Positions 55,500 to 63,954 of a stretch of DNA of 64,000 nt are shown here, one piece after another. The stretch's first letter is position 1. Each line of letters opens with the position of its first letter. The translations under genes were made by a program, and so were the position numbers. This stretch comes from Shimwellia blattae DSM 4481 = NBRC 105725 (GTDB lineage Bacteria > Pseudomonadota > Gammaproteobacteria > Enterobacterales > Enterobacteriaceae). The notes below the pieces were generated by a model. That model saw nothing but the letters and a program-made list of their open reading frames with translations, did not search any database and was not told the DNA's origin. The stretch spans positions 3,658,001 through 3,722,000 of the forward strand of contig NC_017910.1 of assembly GCF_000262305.1 (NCBI RefSeq), written 5' to 3'.

Positions 55500-57290
55500 G
55501 TGCAAACTTTTCAGGCCGATCTCGCCATAATTGGTGCTGGCGGTGCAGGGCTTCGCGCTGCCATTGCAGCAGCGCAAGCTAACCCTCAGGCTAAAATTGC
55601 GCTTATATCAAAAGTCTACCCGATGCGCAGCCACACCGTCGCCGCGGAAGGGGGTTCTGCAGCGGTAACGCAGGATCACGACAGCTTTGAATACCATTTT
55701 CACGATACGGTTGCAGGTGGAGACTGGCTTTGTGAGCAGGATGTTGTGGATTATTTTGTCCACCACTGCCCCACCGAAATGACCCAACTGGAACAGTGGG
55801 GTTGCCCGTGGAGCCGCAAACCTGACGGTTCCGTCAACGTACGCCGCTTTGGCGGTATGAAAATCGAGCGCACCTGGTTTGCCGCGGATAAGACCGGCTT
55901 CCATATGCTGCACACCCTGTTTCAGTCATCTCTCCAGTTCCCGCAGATTCAGCGCTTTGACGAGCACTTCGTGCTGGATATCCTGGTAGATGATGGCCAG
56001 GTCCGTGGCCTGGTCGCCATGAATATGATGGAAGGCACCCTGGTCCAGATCCGCGCTAACGCCGTTATCATGGCCACTGGCGGTGCTGGCCGTGTATACC
56101 GCTATAACACCAACGGCGGTATCGTGACCGGTGATGGCATGGGCATCGCCCTGAGCCACGGCATTCCGCTGCGCGATATGGAATTCGTGCAGTACCACCC
56201 GACCGGCCTGCCGGGCTCCGGGATCCTGATGACCGAAGGCTGCCGTGGTGAAGGCGGTATCCTGGTGAACAAAAACGGCTACCGTTACCTGCAGGACTAC
56301 GGTATGGGCCCGGAAACCCCGCTGGGTCAGCCGAAAAACAAATATATGGAGCTGGGTCCGCGCGACAAAGTCTCCCAGGCCTTCTGGCACGAGTGGCGCA
56401 AAGGCAACACCATCTCTACCCCGCGTGGCGATGTGGTCTACCTGGATCTGCGCCATCTGGGCGAGAAGAAACTGCTCGAACGTCTGCCGTTTATCTGCGA
56501 ACTGGCGAAAGCCTACGTGGGCGTGGATCCGGTTAAAGAGCCGATTCCGGTACGCCCCACTGCCCACTACACCATGGGCGGTATCGAAACCGATCAGAAG
56601 TGCGAAACCCGCATCAAAGGGCTGTTTGCCGCTGGCGAGTGCTCGTCTGTGGGCCTGCACGGTGCTAACCGCCTGGGGTCTAACTCTCTGGCTGAGCTGG
56701 TGGTCTTTGGTCGCCTTGCCGGTGAGCAGGCCATCGAGCGCGCAAGCCAGGCTACCCCGGCGAATGATGCCGCGCTGAATGCACAGGTAGCCGATGTGGA
56801 ACAGCGCCTCAAAGATCTGGTTAACCAGGAAGGTAACGAAAACTGGTCGAAGATCCGCGACGAGATGGGCCTCAGCATGGAAGAAGGCTGCGGTATCTAC
56901 CGTACCCCGGAACTGATGCAGAAAACCGTCGACAAGCTGGCAGAGTTGCAGGAGCGCTTTAAGCGCGTGCGTATCACCGATAACTCCAGCGTTTTCAACA
57001 CCGATCTGCTCTACACCATTGAGCTTGGTCACGGCCTGAACGTTGCCGAATGTATGGCCCACTCCGCCATCGCGCGTAAAGAGTCCCGCGGGGCTCACCA
57101 GCGCCTGGATGAAGGCTGCACCGAGCGTGACGACGTCAACTTCCTCAAGCATACCCTCGCCTTCCGCGATGCTGACGGCACCACACGCCTGGACTACAGC
57201 GATGTGAAAATCACCACGCTGCCGCCGGCCAAACGTGTGTACGGTGCAGAAGCAGAAGCAGCCGAGAAAAAGGAGACGGCGAATGGCTGA
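55500..57290 (+). CDS. frdA: Fumarate reductase flavoprotein subunit
   Basis: 596 residues (E. coli 602). Carries covalently bound FAD (His of RSHTVAAEGGSAA near residue 45) and reduces fumarate to succinate in anaerobic respiration. Rossmann start AIIGAGGAGLRAAIA; active-site regions HPTGLPGSGIL and HYTMGGIETD. The start is GTG at 55500 with GGAGG; a frame to 55464 lacks support. The end overlaps frdB by 8 bases. Confidence 0.98.
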   Translation: MQTFQADLAIIGAGGAGLRAAIAAAQANPQAKIALISKVYPMRSHTVAAEGGSAAVTQDHDSFEYHFHDTVAGGDWLCEQDVVDYFVHHCPTEMTQLEQWGCPWSRKPDGSVNVRRFGGMKIERTWFAADKTGFHMLHTLFQSSLQFPQIQRFDEHFVLDILVDDGQVRGLVAMNMMEGTLVQIRANAVIMATGGAGRVYRYNTNGGIVTGDGMGIALSHGIPLRDMEFVQYHPTGLPGSGILMTEGCRGEGGILVNKNGYRYLQDYGMGPETPLGQPKNKYMELGPRDKVSQAFWHEWRKGNTISTPRGDVVYLDLRHLGEKKLLERLPFICELAKAYVGVDPVKEPIPVRPTAHYTMGGIETDQKCETRIKGLFAAGECSSVGLHGANRLGSNSLAELVVFGRLAGEQAIERASQATPANDAALNAQVADVEQRLKDLVNQEGNENWSKIRDEMGLSMEEGCGIYRTPELMQKTVDKLAELQERFKRVRITDNSSVFNTDLLYTIELGHGLNVAECMAHSAIARKESRGAHQRLDEGCTERDDVNFLKHTLAFRDADGTTRLDYSDVKITTLPPAKRVYGAEAEAAEKKETANG

Positions 57291-58017
57291 GATGAAAACG
57301 ATGAAAATCGAAATTGTGCGCTACAACCCGGAAACGGACAGTCAGCCGCACAGTGCCTTTTATGATGTGCCCTGGGATGAGCAGACATCATTACTGGACG
57401 CGCTGGGGTATATCAAAGATAACCTGGCGCCGGATCTGAGCTACCGCTGGTCCTGCCGTATGGCTATTTGCGGCTCCTGCGGCATGATGGTCAACCGGAT
57501 CCCGAAACTGGCCTGTAAAACCTTCCTGCGTGAATATCAGGGCGGAATGAAGGTCGAAGCGCTGGCGAACTTCCCCATCGAGCGTGACCTGGTGGTGGAT
57601 ATGACCCACTTCATCGAAAGCCTGGAGGCCATCAAGCCTTATATTATTGGCAATTCGCGCACGCCGGATCAGGGGCCAAACAAACAGACCCCGGCACAGA
57701 TGGCGAAATACCATCAGTTCTCCGGCTGTATCAACTGCGGCCTGTGCTATGCGGCCTGCCCGCAGTTTGGTCTTAACCCGGAGTTTATCGGCCCGGCGGC
57801 GATTACGCTGGCGCACCGCTATAACCTCGACAGCCGCGACCACGGTCAGAAAGAGCGTATGCCACAGCTGAACGGCCAGAACGGTGTATGGACGTGTACC
57901 TTTGTCGGTTTCTGCTCGGAAGTGTGTCCGAAGCATGTGGATCCGGCGGCGGCTATTCAGCAGGGTAAGGTAGAGAGTTCCAAAGACTTTCTTATCGCTA
58001 CCCTGAAACCACGCTAA
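57283..58017 (+). CDS. frdB: Fumarate reductase iron-sulfur subunit
   Basis: 244 residues, the E. coli length. Transfers electrons from menaquinol to FrdA through [2Fe-2S] (CRMAICGSCGMM...C), [4Fe-4S] (CINCGLCYAACP) and [3Fe-4S] (CTFVGFCSEVCP) clusters. ATG at 57283 with AAGGAG upstream, overlapping the end of frdA. Confidence 0.98.
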   Translation: MAEMKTMKIEIVRYNPETDSQPHSAFYDVPWDEQTSLLDALGYIKDNLAPDLSYRWSCRMAICGSCGMMVNRIPKLACKTFLREYQGGMKVEALANFPIERDLVVDMTHFIESLEAIKPYIIGNSRTPDQGPNKQTPAQMAKYHQFSGCINCGLCYAACPQFGLNPEFIGPAAITLAHRYNLDSRDHGQKERMPQLNGQNGVWTCTFVGFCSEVCPKHVDPAAAIQQGKVESSKDFLIATLKPR

Positions 58018-58027
58018 GGAGTGCACA

Positions 58028-58423
58028 ATGACAACGAAACGTAAGCCATATGTACGGACAATGGCGCCCAACTGGTGGCAAAAACTGGGGTTCTACCGCT
58101 TTTATATGCTGCGCGAGGGCACAGCCGTGCCCACCGTATGGTTCAGTATCGTATTAATTTACGGTCTGTTTGCGCTCAAAGGCGGCGCGGAGTCCTGGGA
58201 AGGTTTTGTCGGCTTTTTGCAAAACCCGGTGGTGGTTATTCTTAACCTGATCACCCTGGCAGGCGCACTGCTGCATACCAAAACCTGGTTTGAGCTGGCG
58301 CCGAAAGCGGCCAACATTATCGTAAAAGACGAAAAAATGGGCCCGGAACCCATCATTAAAGGACTGTGGGGCGTCACTATTCTGGTGACGGTGGTAATTC
58401 TGTTTGTGGCCCTGTTCTGGTAA
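58028..58423 (+). CDS. frdC: Fumarate reductase membrane subunit C
   Basis: 131 residues (E. coli 131), three hydrophobic segments, binding menaquinol with FrdD and anchoring FrdAB. Begins MTTKRKPYVRTMAPNWWQKLGFYRFYMLREGTA in the usual way (only key part quoted: KPYVR and WWQKL). Ten bases after frdB. Confidence 0.96.
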   Translation: MTTKRKPYVRTMAPNWWQKLGFYRFYMLREGTAVPTVWFSIVLIYGLFALKGGAESWEGFVGFLQNPVVVILNLITLAGALLHTKTWFELAPKAANIIVKDEKMGPEPIIKGLWGVTILVTVVILFVALFW

Positions 58424-58432
58424 GGAGACGCC

Positions 58433-58792
58433 GTGATTAATCAACATCCAAAACGTTCCGACGAGCCGGTATTCTGGGGCCTGTTCGGTGCCGGTGGCAT
58501 GTGGGGCGCTATCATTGCGCCGGTTATTGTGCTGCTGGTGGGGATCCTGCTTCCGCTGGGGTTCTATCCTGGCGATGCGCTGGGCTATGACCGGGTACTG
58601 GCGTTTGCCCAGAGCTGGGTAGGCCGCCTGTTTATCCTCCTGATGATCGTGCTGCCCCTGTGGTGCGGCCTGCACCGCCTGCACCACGCGATGCACGATC
58701 TGAAAATTCACGTTCCCTCCGGGAAGTGGGTTTTCTACGGTCTGGCCGCGATCCTGACGGTAATTACCCTGATTGGGGTTATCACCCTGTAA
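58433..58792 (+). CDS. frdD: Fumarate reductase membrane subunit D
   Basis: 119 residues (E. coli 119) with three hydrophobic helices, completing the quinol-binding anchor. The start is a GTG with AAGGAG before it. In E. coli ampC follows and shares its promoter with frdD; here no beta-lactamase gene follows. Confidence 0.96.
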   Translation: MINQHPKRSDEPVFWGLFGAGGMWGAIIAPVIVLLVGILLPLGFYPGDALGYDRVLAFAQSWVGRLFILLMIVLPLWCGLHRLHHAMHDLKIHVPSGKWVFYGLAAILTVITLIGVITL

Positions 58793-58798
58793 CTGCCC

Positions 58799-58822
58799 TA
58801 CCGGTGCCACCCGGCACCGGTA
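58799..58822 (+). terminator. Hairpin after frdD
   Basis: TACCGGTGCC and GGCACCGGTA form a perfect 10-bp stem around ACCC, six bases after the frdD stop, without a T-run. Probably closes the frd operon. Confidence 0.55.
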
Positions 58823-58845
58823 ACTGGCCAGCGCCCCGGGGAGAC

Positions 58846-59163
58846 TCAGGGCGTTGCCAGTTTCAGCCCAATCAGCCCCACTACGATCATCGCCAGGCTG
58901 GCAATGCGTAACGGGCTGGCGGAATCCCCCATCAGCAGAATTCCCGTCACCGATGCGCCCACCGCGCCAATCCCCGTCCAGACGGCATAGGCCGTCCCTA
59001 CCGGCAGGCTCTTCATCGCCCAGGCGAGTAACGCAACGCTAATGGCCATCGCCACTACGGTGATTGCCGAAGGCAACAGGCGGCTAAAACCGTGGCTGTA
59101 TTTCAGGCCCACCGCCCAGACCACTTCCATCAGACCAGCAATAACAAGAATAAACCAGGACAT
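58846..59163 (-). CDS. gdx: Guanidinium exporter Gdx (SugE)
   Basis: 105-residue small multidrug resistance protein, the E. coli length, with four membrane helices. The glutamate in helix 1 (VIAGLMEVVWAVGLK) is the proton/substrate site. The Gdx subtype exports guanidinium. The guanidine-II riboswitch directly upstream strongly supports that substrate. Confidence 0.97.
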   Translation of the reverse strand: MSWFILVIAGLMEVVWAVGLKYSHGFSRLLPSAITVVAMAISVALLAWAMKSLPVGTAYAVWTGIGAVGASVTGILLMGDSASPLRIASLAMIVVGLIGLKLATP

Positions 59164-59183
59164 GGTGTCCTCATATCACAAAA

Positions 59184-59227
59184 CGGGGTCGTCCCCGGGA
59201 GAGTTGGCATCTTACGGGTCGTCCCGC
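59184..59227 (-). promoter_or_regulatory. Guanidine-II riboswitch (mini-ykkC)
   Basis: On the minus strand two hairpins carry the diagnostic ACGA loop: CGGG-ACGA-CCCG (59226-59215) and CGGGG-ACGA-CCCCG (59197-59184), 17 bases apart. The second lies close to the GAGG ribosome site of gdx (ATG at 59163). Guanidine binding to the two loops is known to free such sites for translation. Confidence 0.93.
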
Positions 59228-59307
59228 AGGATGGCGCCTGCCACACGGCAGGCAGAAAGGTGCAGCCAGTATGGGCACAAATAAAGAGATGTTCAAGGGA
59301 AGGGTTG

Positions 59308-59342
59308 CCGTGAGCGGTACGAAGCATGCGCACCGCTCACGG
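59308..59342 (-). terminator. Hairpin after ecnB
   Basis: CCGTGAGCGGT and ACCGCTCACGG form a perfect 11-bp stem with a 13-base loop, 10 bases past the ecnB stop. There is no T-run; it may be a weak terminator. Confidence 0.5.
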
Positions 59343-59352
59343 ACGCACAGCG

Positions 59353-59496
59353 TTACTGCTGGGCCCGGCTTGCCGCGCCAGAGAGTATGGAACCACCTTC
59401 TGAAATATCCTGGCCGATACCGCGAGTGGTATTACAGCCACTTAATACGGATGACAGCACCAGCACCGAAAAACATACCGCCAGTAATTTTTTCAT
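59353..59496 (-). CDS. ecnB: Entericidin B lipoprotein
   Basis: 47 residues (E. coli 48): signal peptide with lipobox LSGC, then NTTRGIGQDISEGGSILSGAA. In E. coli a bacteriolytic lipoprotein induced in stationary phase under osmotic stress, with EcnA as its antidote. ATG at 59496 with GGGAG upstream; the longer frame to 59577 is not likely. Downstream of ecnA. Confidence 0.92.
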   Translation of the reverse strand: MKKLLAVCFSVLVLSSVLSGCNTTRGIGQDISEGGSILSGAASRAQQ

Positions 59497-59583
59497 CACA
59501 TCGCTCCCTTTTATTTTCTGCTTCAGCTTATGGTTACAGCATAGCCAAAAATTACCGTCTTCTGGCAGGAAGCGCAACGGATG

Positions 59584-59718
59584 TTAACTGGCCGCGCGAC
59601 TAATGATATTACCGAGATCGCGAATATCCTCACCGATACCGCGGGTGGTATTACACCCACTCAGTAAAGACACACTCAGGCAGCACAACAGCAGGAATCG
59701 GTACAGGGAGGTCATCAT
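59584..59718 (-). CDS. ecnA: Entericidin A lipoprotein
   Basis: 44 residues (E. coli 41): MM start, hydrophobic signal, lipobox LLSGC, then NTTRGIGEDIRDLGNIISRAAS, close to EcnA. Reported as the antidote to EcnB. ATG at 59718, with a second at 59715. Follows efp in the same direction by 64 bases. Confidence 0.9.
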   Translation of the reverse strand: MMTSLYRFLLLCCLSVSLLSGCNTTRGIGEDIRDLGNIISRAAS

Positions 59719-59782
59719 CGGTTCCGTTGATGATTCGGGATCAACGCGGCGCGACAAAAGCCGCACCGCTGATCCGGCGGGA

Positions 59783-60349
59783 TTATTTTACGCGGGAAAC
59801 GTATTCGCCAGAGCGGGTATCCACACGGATAACTTCGCCAATCTGAACGAACAGAGGCACTTTAACCACAGCCCCGGTGCTCAGGGTAGCGGGTTTACCA
59901 CCAGTACCGGCGGTATCGCCTTTCAGGCCCGGATCGGTATCAACAATTTCCAGTTCAACAAAGTTCGGCGGCGTAACAGAGATCGGCTGACCATTCCACA
60001 GGGTCACGATGCATTCCGCCTGATCCAGCAGCCACTTGTCATTGTCGCCAATGGCTTTTGCGTCGGCAGCCAGCTGTTCGAAGGTTTCGTTGTTCATGAA
60101 ATGCCAGAACTCACCGTCGTTGTACAGGTAAGTCAGGTTCATATCGACAACGTCTGCGCCTTCGGCGGAGTCAGTAGATTTGAAGGTTTTTTCAACACGA
60201 GTACCGGTCAGCAGACGGCGCAGTTTCACACGGGCGAATGCCTGACCTTTACCTGGTTTCACGAATTCACTGGATTCGACCGCATAAGGTTCGCCATCCA
60301 TCATGATTTTAAGACCGGAACGAAAATCGTTGCTAAAATAAGTCGCCAT
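59783..60349 (-). CDS. efp: Translation elongation factor P
   Basis: 188 residues, the E. coli length. Rescues ribosomes stalled at polyproline. Lysine 34 in VKPGKGQAF is the site of beta-lysylation by EpmA/EpmB and hydroxylation by EpmC; epmA and epmB are both in this window. ATG at 60349 (MATYFSNDF). Divergent from epmB, starts 40 bases apart. Confidence 0.98.
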   Translation of the reverse strand: MATYFSNDFRSGLKIMMDGEPYAVESSEFVKPGKGQAFARVKLRRLLTGTRVEKTFKSTDSAEGADVVDMNLTYLYNDGEFWHFMNNETFEQLAADAKAIGDNDKWLLDQAECIVTLWNGQPISVTPPNFVELEIVDTDPGLKGDTAGTGGKPATLSTGAVVKVPLFVQIGEVIRVDTRSGEYVSRVK

Positions 60350-60389
60350 AAGGCCCTCTGAATTTGTTAACTGGTACGAAGCCAAAAAA

Positions 60390-61436
60390 ATGGCAGACAT
60401 TGTAACGCTAAACCCCTCTTCCAGAGAAGATTGGATCGCGCAACTTGGTGATATTATCACCGATCCTGACGAACTCCTGCGTATTTTGCACCTGGAAAAT
60501 CACCCACAGTTGCTGGCCGGTCGCGATGCGCGCTCACTTTTTGCCCTCCGGGTGCCGCGATCGTTCGCCGCCCGCATGGAGCCCGGCAACCCTGACGATC
60601 CGCTATTGCGCCAGGTGCTGACCGCCCGGGAAGAGTTTATCCAGACCCCGGGCTACAGTAACGACCCGTTAGAAGAGCAGGACAACGCCCTCCCCGGGGT
60701 ACTGCACAAATACCAGAACCGGGCGCTGATGATCCTCAAAGGCGGCTGCGCGGTGAACTGCCGCTACTGCTTCCGCCGCCACTTCCCCTATAGCGAAAAC
60801 CAGGGCAATAAGCGCACCTGGCAGGGGGCAATAGATTATTTTAGCCAGCAACCGGCGCTGGATGAGATTATTTTCTCCGGCGGCGATCCGCTGATGGCCA
60901 AAGACCACGAGCTGGACTGGGTGCTCACCGGGCTGGAGGGGATCCCCCATATTAAGCGCCTGCGCATCCACAGCCGCCTGCCGATCGCCATTCCGGCACG
61001 CATTACCCCGGCACTGGTAGACCGCCTGGCGCGCTCACGGTTACAAATTCTGCTGGTGAACCATATCAACCACGCCAACGAGATAAACGATGAGTTCCGC
61101 GCGGCCATGGCGCGCCTGCGCCAGGCGGGGGTCACACTGCTGAACCAGAGCGTGATGCTGCGCGGGGTAAACGACAACCCGGATACCCTGGCGAATCTGA
61201 GCAATGCGCTGTTTGACGCTGGTGTTATGCCCTACTACCTGCATGTGCTTGACCGGGTGCAGGGGGCGGCCCATTACATGATAAGTGATGATGAAGCGCG
61301 GGAGATTATGCGGGGCTTAATGGCGCGGGTGTCCGGTTATCTGGTGCCTAAGCTGACCCGGGAAATCGGCGGGGAGCCGAGCAAAACCACCATCGACCTG
61401 CAGATGCGCCAGCACCCGGATCACGAGATAAACTGA
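60390..61436 (+). CDS. epmB: EF-P lysine 2,3-aminomutase EpmB
   Basis: 348 residues (E. coli 342). A radical-SAM, PLP-dependent enzyme that turns L-lysine into (R)-beta-lysine for EF-P. The cluster motif CAVNCRYCFRRHFPY is near residues 120-134, followed by FSGGDPL. The start ATG at 60390 aligns with E. coli MAHIVTL but lacks a clear ribosome site. Confidence 0.96.
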   Translation: MADIVTLNPSSREDWIAQLGDIITDPDELLRILHLENHPQLLAGRDARSLFALRVPRSFAARMEPGNPDDPLLRQVLTAREEFIQTPGYSNDPLEEQDNALPGVLHKYQNRALMILKGGCAVNCRYCFRRHFPYSENQGNKRTWQGAIDYFSQQPALDEIIFSGGDPLMAKDHELDWVLTGLEGIPHIKRLRIHSRLPIAIPARITPALVDRLARSRLQILLVNHINHANEINDEFRAAMARLRQAGVTLLNQSVMLRGVNDNPDTLANLSNALFDAGVMPYYLHVLDRVQGAAHYMISDDEAREIMRGLMARVSGYLVPKLTREIGGEPSKTTIDLQMRQHPDHEIN

Positions 61437-61447
61437 CGCCCGCCGAA

Positions 61448-61471
61448 CGTGCCGGTTACCCGGCACGGTTT
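61448..61471 (+). terminator. Probable epmB terminator
   Basis: CGTGCCGG and CCGGCACG form an 8-bp stem around TTAC, followed by GTTT. It ends in the short gap before yjeI, which converges. Confidence 0.5.
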
Positions 61472-61487
61472 CGCTGGCAACCGGTGG

Positions 61488-61841
61488 TCACTCCGGGCAC
61501 TTATAGACCTGGCCTGTCATTGTCGTGGCGGTGGGGACAAAGCTCGACAGCATGGTCTGTGTCGGGCTGCTGACACCGTACAGTACGTTGCCCCCCATGG
61601 CGGCGGCCTGGTTACGCAGGGCATTCGCCGCACTGCGCATTGAGCCGCCCTCTTCTCCCTCCTGGCCTGACAGCCAGTTACTCTGCTCACCGGTCGCCGT
61701 ACCCAGCAGGCGACATTCACTTGCGGGTTTGTCTTCAACAAAACGCACCCCCTGCCCGCCGCTGGTCAGCTGGTTACCGGTGCTACAGCCTGCAAGTAAC
61801 AGCGTAGCGGCAACCATTCCTGCTGAAATTATTTTTTGCAT
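61488..61841 (-). CDS. yjeI: DUF4156 lipoprotein YjeI
   Basis: 117 residues, the E. coli length. A signal peptide with lipobox LLAGC near residue 19 precedes a conserved QSNWLSGQEGEEGGSMRSAAN segment. Predicted outer-membrane lipoprotein of unknown function. ATG at 61841; an in-frame codon at 61859 is less likely. In E. coli yjeJ lies between it and epmB; it is absent here. Confidence 0.92.
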   Translation of the reverse strand: MQKIISAGMVAATLLLAGCSTGNQLTSGGQGVRFVEDKPASECRLLGTATGEQSNWLSGQEGEEGGSMRSAANALRNQAAAMGGNVLYGVSSPTQTMLSSFVPTATTMTGQVYKCPE

Positions 61842-61906
61842 GTTGTTCCCCGTTATCAACGAACCGGATTAAAAACCGGACAAATCCTTATACTAAAAAC
61901 AGCGGC

Positions 61907-61941
61907 AAAGAAAAACCCCCGGGCATTGCTGCCCGGGGGTT
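61907..61941 (-). terminator. groSL operon terminator
   Basis: AACCCCCGGGC pairs with GCCCGGGGGTT around ATTGCT, followed by a T-run on the minus strand. Confidence 0.85.
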
Positions 61942-61973
61942 CCTGTAACGAACCGGCGTAACGGTACGGCTGA

Positions 61974-63620
61974 TTACATCATGCCGCCCATACCGCCCAT
62001 GCCGCCCATACCACCAGCAGCGCCTAAATCAGGGGCGTCTGCTTTCGGCAGGTCGGTAATCATGCACTCGGTGGTGATCATCAGGCCCGCAACGGAAGCC
62101 GCGTACTGCAGAGCAGAACGGGTTACTTTCGTCGGATCCAGGATCCCCATATCGATCATGTTGCCGTATTCTTCGGTTGCAGCGTTGTAACCGTAGTTAC
62201 CTTCGCCAGCGCGAACATTGTTAGCCACAACAGACGGCTCTTCACCGCAGTTAGCCACGATCTGGCGCAGCGGTGCTTCCATTGCGCGCAGCGCAACTTT
62301 GATACCGACGTTCTGCTCTTCGTTCTGGCCTTTCAGGCTAGCCAGTTTCGTTGCAACGCGAACCAGGGCAACACCACCACCGGCAACCACGCCTTCTTCA
62401 ACCGCAGCACGGGTTGCGTGCAGGGCGTCATCAACGCGGGCTTTTTTCTCTTTCATTTCAACTTCGGTAGCAGCACCGACTTTGATTACCGCAACACCGC
62501 CTGCCAGTTTAGCAACGCGCTCCTGCAGTTTTTCACGATCGTAATCAGAGGTAGCTTCTTCGATCTGCTTGCGGATCTGACCAACGCGGCCCTGAATTGC
62601 GGCTTCTTCACCCACGCCATCAATGATGGTGGTGGTGTCTTTGTTGATAACAACGCGTTTTGCCTGGCCCAGATCTTCCAGAGTTGTTTTTTCCAGCTCC
62701 ATACCGATCTCTTCAGAGATAACAGTACCGCCGGTCAGGGTTGCGATGTCCTGCAGCATGGCTTTACGACGATCGCCAAAGCCCGGTGCTTTCACCGCAG
62801 CCACTTTCACGATACCGCGCATGGTGTTGACCACCAGGGTAGCCAGCGCTTCGCCTTCAACATCTTCAGCGATGATAACCAGCGGTTTGCCGGCTTTCGC
62901 GACAGCTTCCAGTACCGGCAGCATTTCGCGAATGTTGGAGACTTTTTTGTCTGCCAGCAGGATGAACGGGCTTTCCAGCTCAACCGCACCGGTTTCCGGT
63001 TTGTTGATGAAGTACGGAGACAGGTAACCACGGTCGAACTGCATACCTTCAACCACGTCCAGCTCGTCTTCCAGGCCAGTACCGTCTTCAACGGTGATCA
63101 CGCCTTCTTTACCAACTTTGTCCATCGCTTCAGCGATCAGTTTACCCACGGTTTCGTCGGAGTTAGCAGAGATAGTCCCCACCTGAGCAATGGCTTTAGA
63201 ATCAGAGCACGGCACAGACAGCGCTTTCAGCTCTTCAACCGCAGCAGCAACCGCTTTGTCGATACCGCGTTTCAGATCCATCGGGTTCATACCGGCGGCA
63301 ACGGCTTTCAGACCTTCGTTTACGATAGCCTGAGCCAGTACAGTTGCAGTGGTAGTACCGTCGCCCGCAGCGTCGTTCGCTTTAGAGGCCACTTCTTTAA
63401 CCATCTGGGCGCCCATGTTTTCGAACTTGTCTTCCAGTTCGATTTCACGCGCAACGGAAACACCGTCTTTGGTGATGGTCGGCGCGCCGAAGGATTTATC
63501 CAGCACTACGTTACGGCCTTTCGGGCCCAGGGTGACTTTAACTGCATCTGCCAGTACGTTAACGCCGCGCAGCATTTTCACACGAGCGTCGTTACCAAAT
63601 TTTACGTCTTTAGCTGCCAT
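61974..63620 (-). CDS. groL: Chaperonin GroEL
   Basis: 548 residues, the E. coli length. Start MAAKDVKFGNDARVKMLRGV (key part AAKDVKFG), ATP-site motifs DGTTTATVLA and GGGVALVR, and the C-terminal Gly-Gly-Met repeats. Folds proteins in the double ring with GroES. Follows groS by 40 bases. Confidence 0.99.
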   Translation of the reverse strand: MAAKDVKFGNDARVKMLRGVNVLADAVKVTLGPKGRNVVLDKSFGAPTITKDGVSVAREIELEDKFENMGAQMVKEVASKANDAAGDGTTTATVLAQAIVNEGLKAVAAGMNPMDLKRGIDKAVAAAVEELKALSVPCSDSKAIAQVGTISANSDETVGKLIAEAMDKVGKEGVITVEDGTGLEDELDVVEGMQFDRGYLSPYFINKPETGAVELESPFILLADKKVSNIREMLPVLEAVAKAGKPLVIIAEDVEGEALATLVVNTMRGIVKVAAVKAPGFGDRRKAMLQDIATLTGGTVISEEIGMELEKTTLEDLGQAKRVVINKDTTTIIDGVGEEAAIQGRVGQIRKQIEEATSDYDREKLQERVAKLAGGVAVIKVGAATEVEMKEKKARVDDALHATRAAVEEGVVAGGGVALVRVATKLASLKGQNEEQNVGIKVALRAMEAPLRQIVANCGEEPSVVANNVRAGEGNYGYNAATEEYGNMIDMGILDPTKVTRSALQYAASVAGLMITTECMITDLPKADAPDLGAAGGMGGMGGMGGMM

Positions 63621-63660
63621 TCTTTCCTATCCTCAGATTTGTTCGGTTTCGCGCAGGTGA

Positions 63661-63954
63661 TTACGCTTCAACAATTGCCAGAATGTCGGATTCAGACATG
63701 ATCAACACTTCTTCATTGTCGATCTTTTCAGATTTCACACCGTAGCCATCATTGAAAATCACGATATCGCCGACTTTCACGTCCAGCGGTTTCATTTCGC
63801 CATTTTCAAGGATGCGGCCATTGCCAACAGCCAGCACTTCACCGCGAGTAGATTTGCCCGCAGCGGAGCCGGTCAGAACGATGCCGCCAGCAGATTTGGA
63901 TTCAACTTCTTTGCGCTTGACGATCACACGATCATGCAATGGACGAATTTTCAT
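63661..63954 (-). CDS. groS: Co-chaperonin GroES
   Basis: 97 residues, the E. coli length. MKIRPLHDRVIVKR start, the mobile loop GGIVLTGSAAGKSTRGEV, and the roof region. AAGGAGAG precedes the ATG. The sigma-32 promoter must lie beyond the window edge; no CIRCE operator is visible in the 46 bases shown. Confidence 0.99.
   Translation of the reverse strand: MKIRPLHDRVIVKRKEVESKSAGGIVLTGSAAGKSTRGEVLAVGNGRILENGEMKPLDVKVGDIVIFNDGYGVKSEKIDNEEVLIMSESDILAIVEA

Noticed and set aside
55926..57152. 408-residue ORF on the minus strand
   Set aside because: It is antisense to frdA and has no matching family features.
62418..63701. 427-residue ORF on the plus strand
   Set aside because: It is antisense to groL, with Phe/His/Arg-rich composition typical of the complement of a conserved gene, and has no ribosome site.
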